This document shows positions 60,130 through 64,000 of a stretch of DNA of 64,000 nt, in pieces; position 1 is the first letter of the stretch, and every line of letters starts with the position of its first letter. The translations under genes and the position numbers were made by a program. A model generated the notes under the pieces. The model saw nothing but the letters and a program-made list of their open reading frames with translations, did not search any database and had not been told where the DNA came from. Origin of the DNA: Chlorobiota bacterium (GTDB lineage Bacteria; Bacteroidota; Bacteroidia; Bacteroidales; F082); the NCBI GenBank assembly GCA_013151215.1, contig JAADIS010000051.1, positions 12,462 through 76,461 of the forward strand, given 5' to 3'.

Positions 60130-60723
60130 GTGAAAGATATTTCTGTTGAACAAATTTTAAACGGTATAGTAAACAACAACAGTTTTATTATACAAAAAGT
60201 ATATAAAAAGTTCTTTGTAATTGTGCGCAAGTATATCCAAAACCATGGGGGCAGGGAAGCAGATGCCAAAGACGTGTTTCAGGACGGGATAATGGTGATT
60301 TACGAACAACATAAAAACCAACAGCTTAAGCTGAAAAACGAGTTTGGGACCTACCTTTTCGCAATATGCAGAAATATATGGCTCAATCAAAAAAGAGCCG
60401 AATCGAAAATGGTTCTCAAGGAATATAGCTCCCTAACATCGGAACTTGAAAAAAAAGGCTGGAACGACCTTATAAAAAGGTCGGAGGAAATTAGTTTCAA
60501 GGAGTCAAGGGCCAGGATTTACCAATCAAATTTCGAGAAATTGAGTGAAGAATGCCGAAAGCTGCTGAAATTAACCGCAGATGGATTAAGCGTACAAGAA
60601 ATAACCTTGAGGTTCGGATACAAATCAGAAGGGTTCACATACAAGAAAAGAAGTATTTGTAAAGGAAGATTAGTGAAATTAATAAATAAAGATGAAAATT
60701 TAAGAAAACATGAAAACTTATAG
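60130..60723 (+). CDS. ECF-type RNA polymerase sigma factor
   Basis: READAKDVFQDGIMVIYEQ (region 2), LFAICRNIWLNQKR, LSEECRKLLKLTADGLSVQEITLRFGYKSEGFTYKKRSICKGRL (region 4). Confidence 0.88.
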   Translation: MKDISVEQILNGIVNNNSFIIQKVYKKFFVIVRKYIQNHGGREADAKDVFQDGIMVIYEQHKNQQLKLKNEFGTYLFAICRNIWLNQKRAESKMVLKEYSSLTSELEKKGWNDLIKRSEEISFKESRARIYQSNFEKLSEECRKLLKLTADGLSVQEITLRFGYKSEGFTYKKRSICKGRLVKLINKDENLRKHENL

Positions 60724-61447
60724 CAGAACAGATTACATCGAGCGGTATTTGGAGGGACAACTGAAAGAAGGAGAACTTTGGGAATTCAAGCTTAAGCTTG
60801 AAAAAGACCCTGAACTAGCACGCCAATTGAAATTACAAAGAGAAATCAACGAAACTCTTGCAGATAACGCTAAATTAAAATTGCGCAAGCAGCTAAGCAA
60901 CACATACTATCAAACACAAAAAGCAGGCGCTATCTCACAATGGAAATATCAAATTGCAGCTGCCGTTGCCATCTTTTTACTTGTAGGGGGAGGTTTGACA
61001 ACAAATTATTTTAAATCGTCCAATACCAACAGCTCGATTCTCTATCAGCAAAACTTTGCTCCTGACAACTCGTTGTTCACCCTCAGGGCAGGCGCTACAA
61101 AGCTTAATGCCTCGCTGGACAATGCTATGCAGGAATACAATAACGAGAATTATACTGAGGCAATTAAGCTATTTGGCATGAACAACGATAATATGGGCGC
61201 CAAGCTTTATACCGGGTTTGCATATATGAAGCTGTCTGATTTTGACAATGCAATAATCAATCTGAACGAAGTTATCGACGACGACAACAACTTGTTTATC
61301 GACCAGGCAGAATATAACCTGGCACTCTGTTATCTTGCAACAAGCAATTCAGAAAAGACTATTGAGATATTAAATGGCATAATCGACAAACAAACTGTTT
61401 ATGCAAGAAAAGCAAAAGAGTTAATTAAAGACATTGAAGAACAATAG
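60710..61447 (+). CDS. Anti-sigma-like TPR membrane protein
   Basis: Charged N-terminal segment (YIERYLEGQLKEGELWEFKLKLEKDPELARQLKLQREI), TM YQIAAAVAIFLLVGGGLTTNYF, TPR-like C-terminus (AIKLFGMNNDNMGAKLYTGFAYMKLSDFDNAIINL); overlaps the sigma gene by 14 nt. Confidence 0.75.
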   Translation: MKTYSRTDYIERYLEGQLKEGELWEFKLKLEKDPELARQLKLQREINETLADNAKLKLRKQLSNTYYQTQKAGAISQWKYQIAAAVAIFLLVGGGLTTNYFKSSNTNSSILYQQNFAPDNSLFTLRAGATKLNASLDNAMQEYNNENYTEAIKLFGMNNDNMGAKLYTGFAYMKLSDFDNAIINLNEVIDDDNNLFIDQAEYNLALCYLATSNSEKTIEILNGIIDKQTVYARKAKELIKDIEEQ

Positions 61448-61549
61448 ATCAGCGGTTTAATTTGAGAAAAACAAACACATTCAAGGTTCACATTTGGTTA
61501 TACAATTTAAGACAAACAAGCAAGTTCCTTGAATGCCAAGCGGAAATTA

Positions 61550-61582
61550 AAGCATCTTGTCTTTCGGCAAGATGCTTTTTTC
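61550..61582. terminator. Intrinsic terminator between convergent anti-sigma-like and CHAT genes
   Basis: AGCATCTTGTC-tttc-GGCAAGATGCT 11-bp stem (one G-U) followed by tttttt. Confidence 0.85.
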
Positions 61583-61597
61583 TTTGTATGAGCCATT

Positions 61598-64000
61598 CTA
61601 ATACTTAACCTTTGAAACGATGCGCTTATAAACAAAGAAGCCGAGAAATGCAGGGATGACAAATATAAGCATCAACCAAAGACTATTGTTTTTGTTCCCG
61701 ACTTTTAGAGCTGATGTGTCCCCAGTAATTATATAGGCAGACCAATAATTAGGGTGCGATTTTATCATATTGGAATTTCTCAGGACTTTCAACTTGGCCA
61801 TTTGCATGGCTATATCTTTTTCATATCCAAGTGAAAGATATTCATAGAAACTTTCCATGATTTGCTGGCCACTTTCATCCTGGACTTCCCAAAGCGTCAT
61901 CACTACCGAGGGCACGCCCGCAAAAACAAACCCCCTGGCAAGGCTCATTATGCCCTCTCCTTTTTGCAATACCCCCTTGCCTGTGTTACAGGCACTTAAG
62001 GTAACCATTAATGCCTTTAGGTTCATTTCGTAAATCTCGGAAGTGTTTAAAAACACCTTGTCATCTTCTCCGCCTTCAGGCGCAAAAACCAATTTCGAGT
62101 ACAAGGGCATCGTATCGTTGATAAGAGTGTGCATAGCGAGGTGCAGGACATCGTACCCGGCGGCAGTTTCAAGGAACTTCGACTTTAAAGCCGAGGACCC
62201 GGAATAAACCTTACCCCCAAACTCGCGCTGAAGCCCCTCAACCTCCGATTTGGCAAATGGGAGCTCTTTTAAGCCTGGCAGCTTCATGGCCGTTCGAGAA
62301 TCTTTATCAGGATGATAATGAGGCGCCATATATAAAATATCAATATTGCTCTTAAACGATGTGTTATTAAACAAAGAACCAAACCTTAAAGTTGAGGAAT
62401 ACGAATATGAAACTGGATGATCTTTAATTAGATAATCCAGATCCCTATAATCCAGGCCCTCAACAATCGATTTTGGTTTCACAAGTATTTCAAATGGGAG
62501 ATAACCCAGTATCCCCGAGGGGATTATAAGTAACCTCTTGTCCCTTACCTGCTCTTCAACTGGCTGAATCAGAAACGAATACATATTTTTTGAGTGCTTC
62601 ACGAAATTAGCGAAATCGTATCGGTTTTCCGTTGTGAGATCCATGTTCTTAAGGTTTGTAATATACCTGGCAGATTCATAAAAGGAAGAGTCCAGCAAAA
62701 CCTCTTTCATATAGAGCTTATTGTTCCTAAGCACGAAAATATACAGCTTTGAATCCATCATTTGATATTCCAGCAGCACTTCGTTACCCGATAGCCTTTT
62801 GTATAAATCACCAAGCTTGATAACTGAGATGTCATATTTCAACGAGTAATACTTTGGGTTGTTCTTCTCCAATTGGGTAATAAGCGAATCATGTTTCTTG
62901 AGCAGCATCATCAGTCTGCTACCAAAAAAATCAAGCTTCTTCTTCTTTGGTTTGCTTTTCTGTTTTTCTTCGAATAATTGTTTTTTAACAGCATTTATTT
63001 CTTCGTTCAAATCCTGGTCCAGCTTTAATGTCACCTGGCCGATATCGGAGGTTCTCAAAGCCGTCGAGTTCCTTATTGATGCCAACAAAATGGCAGATTT
63101 GCTTTTTTCGGAAAACTCGAAGGTTTTTTCCTGAAAATAATTATTCGAGGTGATGTTGAACAATTTATACGAAAGCTTTATTACCTCATTATAGATCGGG
63201 AATATTTGTTCCCTGATGATTTTCTGATTATCTTTCTGTAAGCTTCTGCTTATATGTTCCAATTGCTTGAGCAACCATTCGTAATTATCCAAGCTTGAAA
63301 ACAAGTTGTTGATATCTCCTTCTAACTCATATTTTTTTATCAATGCCAATGATTTCCCATGATAAGCACCAACGAACCTAAGATCATGGAAGCCATTATT
63401 TAAATTGCCCGACTTGCTTATTCCTAAATAGTTCTGCCATATTTTAATTGCCCTATCAAAATATATCAACGACATCTCTATTTCATCATCCTTCTGCGAG
63501 TAGTAGTCGCCAATCTTGGAAAGGATCATTGCATACTTCGCCGTTTTAAACCCATTTAACTCACCCTCAATGTTAAGTGCTTTTTTATAATATGTAAATT
63601 CCTCACCCCCAGGCGAATAAGATTTAAGAAAATCGGCATATAACAAATATACGTCAACAACTCTCTTGGGGTTTGTTTCCGGCGATTCAACAAGTTTTAA
63701 GGCTTTTTTTAATACCTTCTCCTGTTTCTCATTATCATTCAGTAATTCGTATGTTTTGCTTATAGTTAAATATAAAACAATTCTCATGTCTTTGGATGGT
63801 GAATAATTAAGTGCCTTTTCAGCATAAGCAATGGATTCACTATACAGGCCTAACTCACGATTGACAACACTTAAATTATTGAGGGACTTGATAAAACCAG
63901 ACCCTGTCTGATTACTCTCAAGATAAATGTCAACAGCCCTGTCATAATAAAGCCTGCTCATGGGATAGTTCAAGTTATTGAATGCGTTTACCCCCTTATT
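61598..64000 (-). CDS. CHAT domain-containing TPR protein, C-terminal TM anchor; 5' end beyond window
   Basis: TPR repeats, then CHAT domain with GYDVLHLAMHT (His) and LMVTLSACNTGKGVLQKGEGIMSLARGFVFAGVPSVVMTLWEV (Cys); C-terminal TM LWLMLIFVIPAFLGFFVY. Frame stays open to the window edge. Confidence 0.92.
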   Translation of the reverse strand, partial: NKGVNAFNNLNYPMSRLYYDRAVDIYLESNQTGSGFIKSLNNLSVVNRELGLYSESIAYAEKALNYSPSKDMRIVLYLTISKTYELLNDNEKQEKVLKKALKLVESPETNPKRVVDVYLLYADFLKSYSPGGEEFTYYKKALNIEGELNGFKTAKYAMILSKIGDYYSQKDDEIEMSLIYFDRAIKIWQNYLGISKSGNLNNGFHDLRFVGAYHGKSLALIKKYELEGDINNLFSSLDNYEWLLKQLEHISRSLQKDNQKIIREQIFPIYNEVIKLSYKLFNITSNNYFQEKTFEFSEKSKSAILLASIRNSTALRTSDIGQVTLKLDQDLNEEINAVKKQLFEEKQKSKPKKKKLDFFGSRLMMLLKKHDSLITQLEKNNPKYYSLKYDISVIKLGDLYKRLSGNEVLLEYQMMDSKLYIFVLRNNKLYMKEVLLDSSFYESARYITNLKNMDLTTENRYDFANFVKHSKNMYSFLIQPVEEQVRDKRLLIIPSGILGYLPFEILVKPKSIVEGLDYRDLDYLIKDHPVSYSYSSTLRFGSLFNNTSFKSNIDILYMAPHYHPDKDSRTAMKLPGLKELPFAKSEVEGLQREFGGKVYSGSSALKSKFLETAAGYDVLHLAMHTLINDTMPLYSKLVFAPEGGEDDKVFLNTSEIYEMNLKALMVTLSACNTGKGVLQKGEGIMSLARGFVFAGVPSVVMTLWEVQDESGQQIMESFYEYLSLGYEKDIAMQMAKLKVLRNSNMIKSHPNYWSAYIITGDTSALKVGNKNNSLWLMLIFVIPAFLGFFVYKRIVSKVKY

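Noticed and set aside
1-64000. Search by eye for transposases, prophage genes, restriction-modification, toxin-antitoxin and CRISPR arrays
   Set aside because: None recognised. The 53-aa RHH protein resembles an antitoxin fold, but its partners are SPFH and PH-like membrane proteins, not a toxin family I recognise.

Overview
This 64 kb window is a chromosomal segment that looks like Bacteroidota. The evidence is T9SS type-A C-terminal sorting domains, PKD proteins, SPFH/TonB/porin-family genes, a TAnnTTTG-type promoter, and ECF sigma/anti-sigma modules. I see about 44 credible protein-coding genes, one tRNA-Met(CAT), one likely pseudogene (a DUF3108 remnant) and several intrinsic terminators. 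I found no CRISPR array, transposase, integrase or prophage signature. Housekeeping content includes yajC-ybbR-coaE, yidC, fmt, recQ, an HU protein, a TrmH-family methylase, bTHX and an Mpg-type glycosylase. The parts most worth a second look are: (1) an ECF sigma / TPR-membrane anti-sigma-like protein / CHAT-TPR protease cluster at the right edge; (2) a MurD2-like + MurL-like pair implying the alternative L-Glu route to peptidoglycan D-Glu; (3) an ECF sigma gene followed by a protein that appears to join a cytoplasmic/TM anti-sigma-like N-terminus to an outer-membrane beta-barrel, followed by two PKD T9SS proteins; (4) an SPFH / PH-like membrane protein / tiny ribbon-helix-helix operon, whose last gene is missing from the ORF track; and (5) two large hybrid kinases linked to CheR and CheB with no CheA, CheW or MCP nearby. 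All calls come from reading the sequence and translations. No database search was run.
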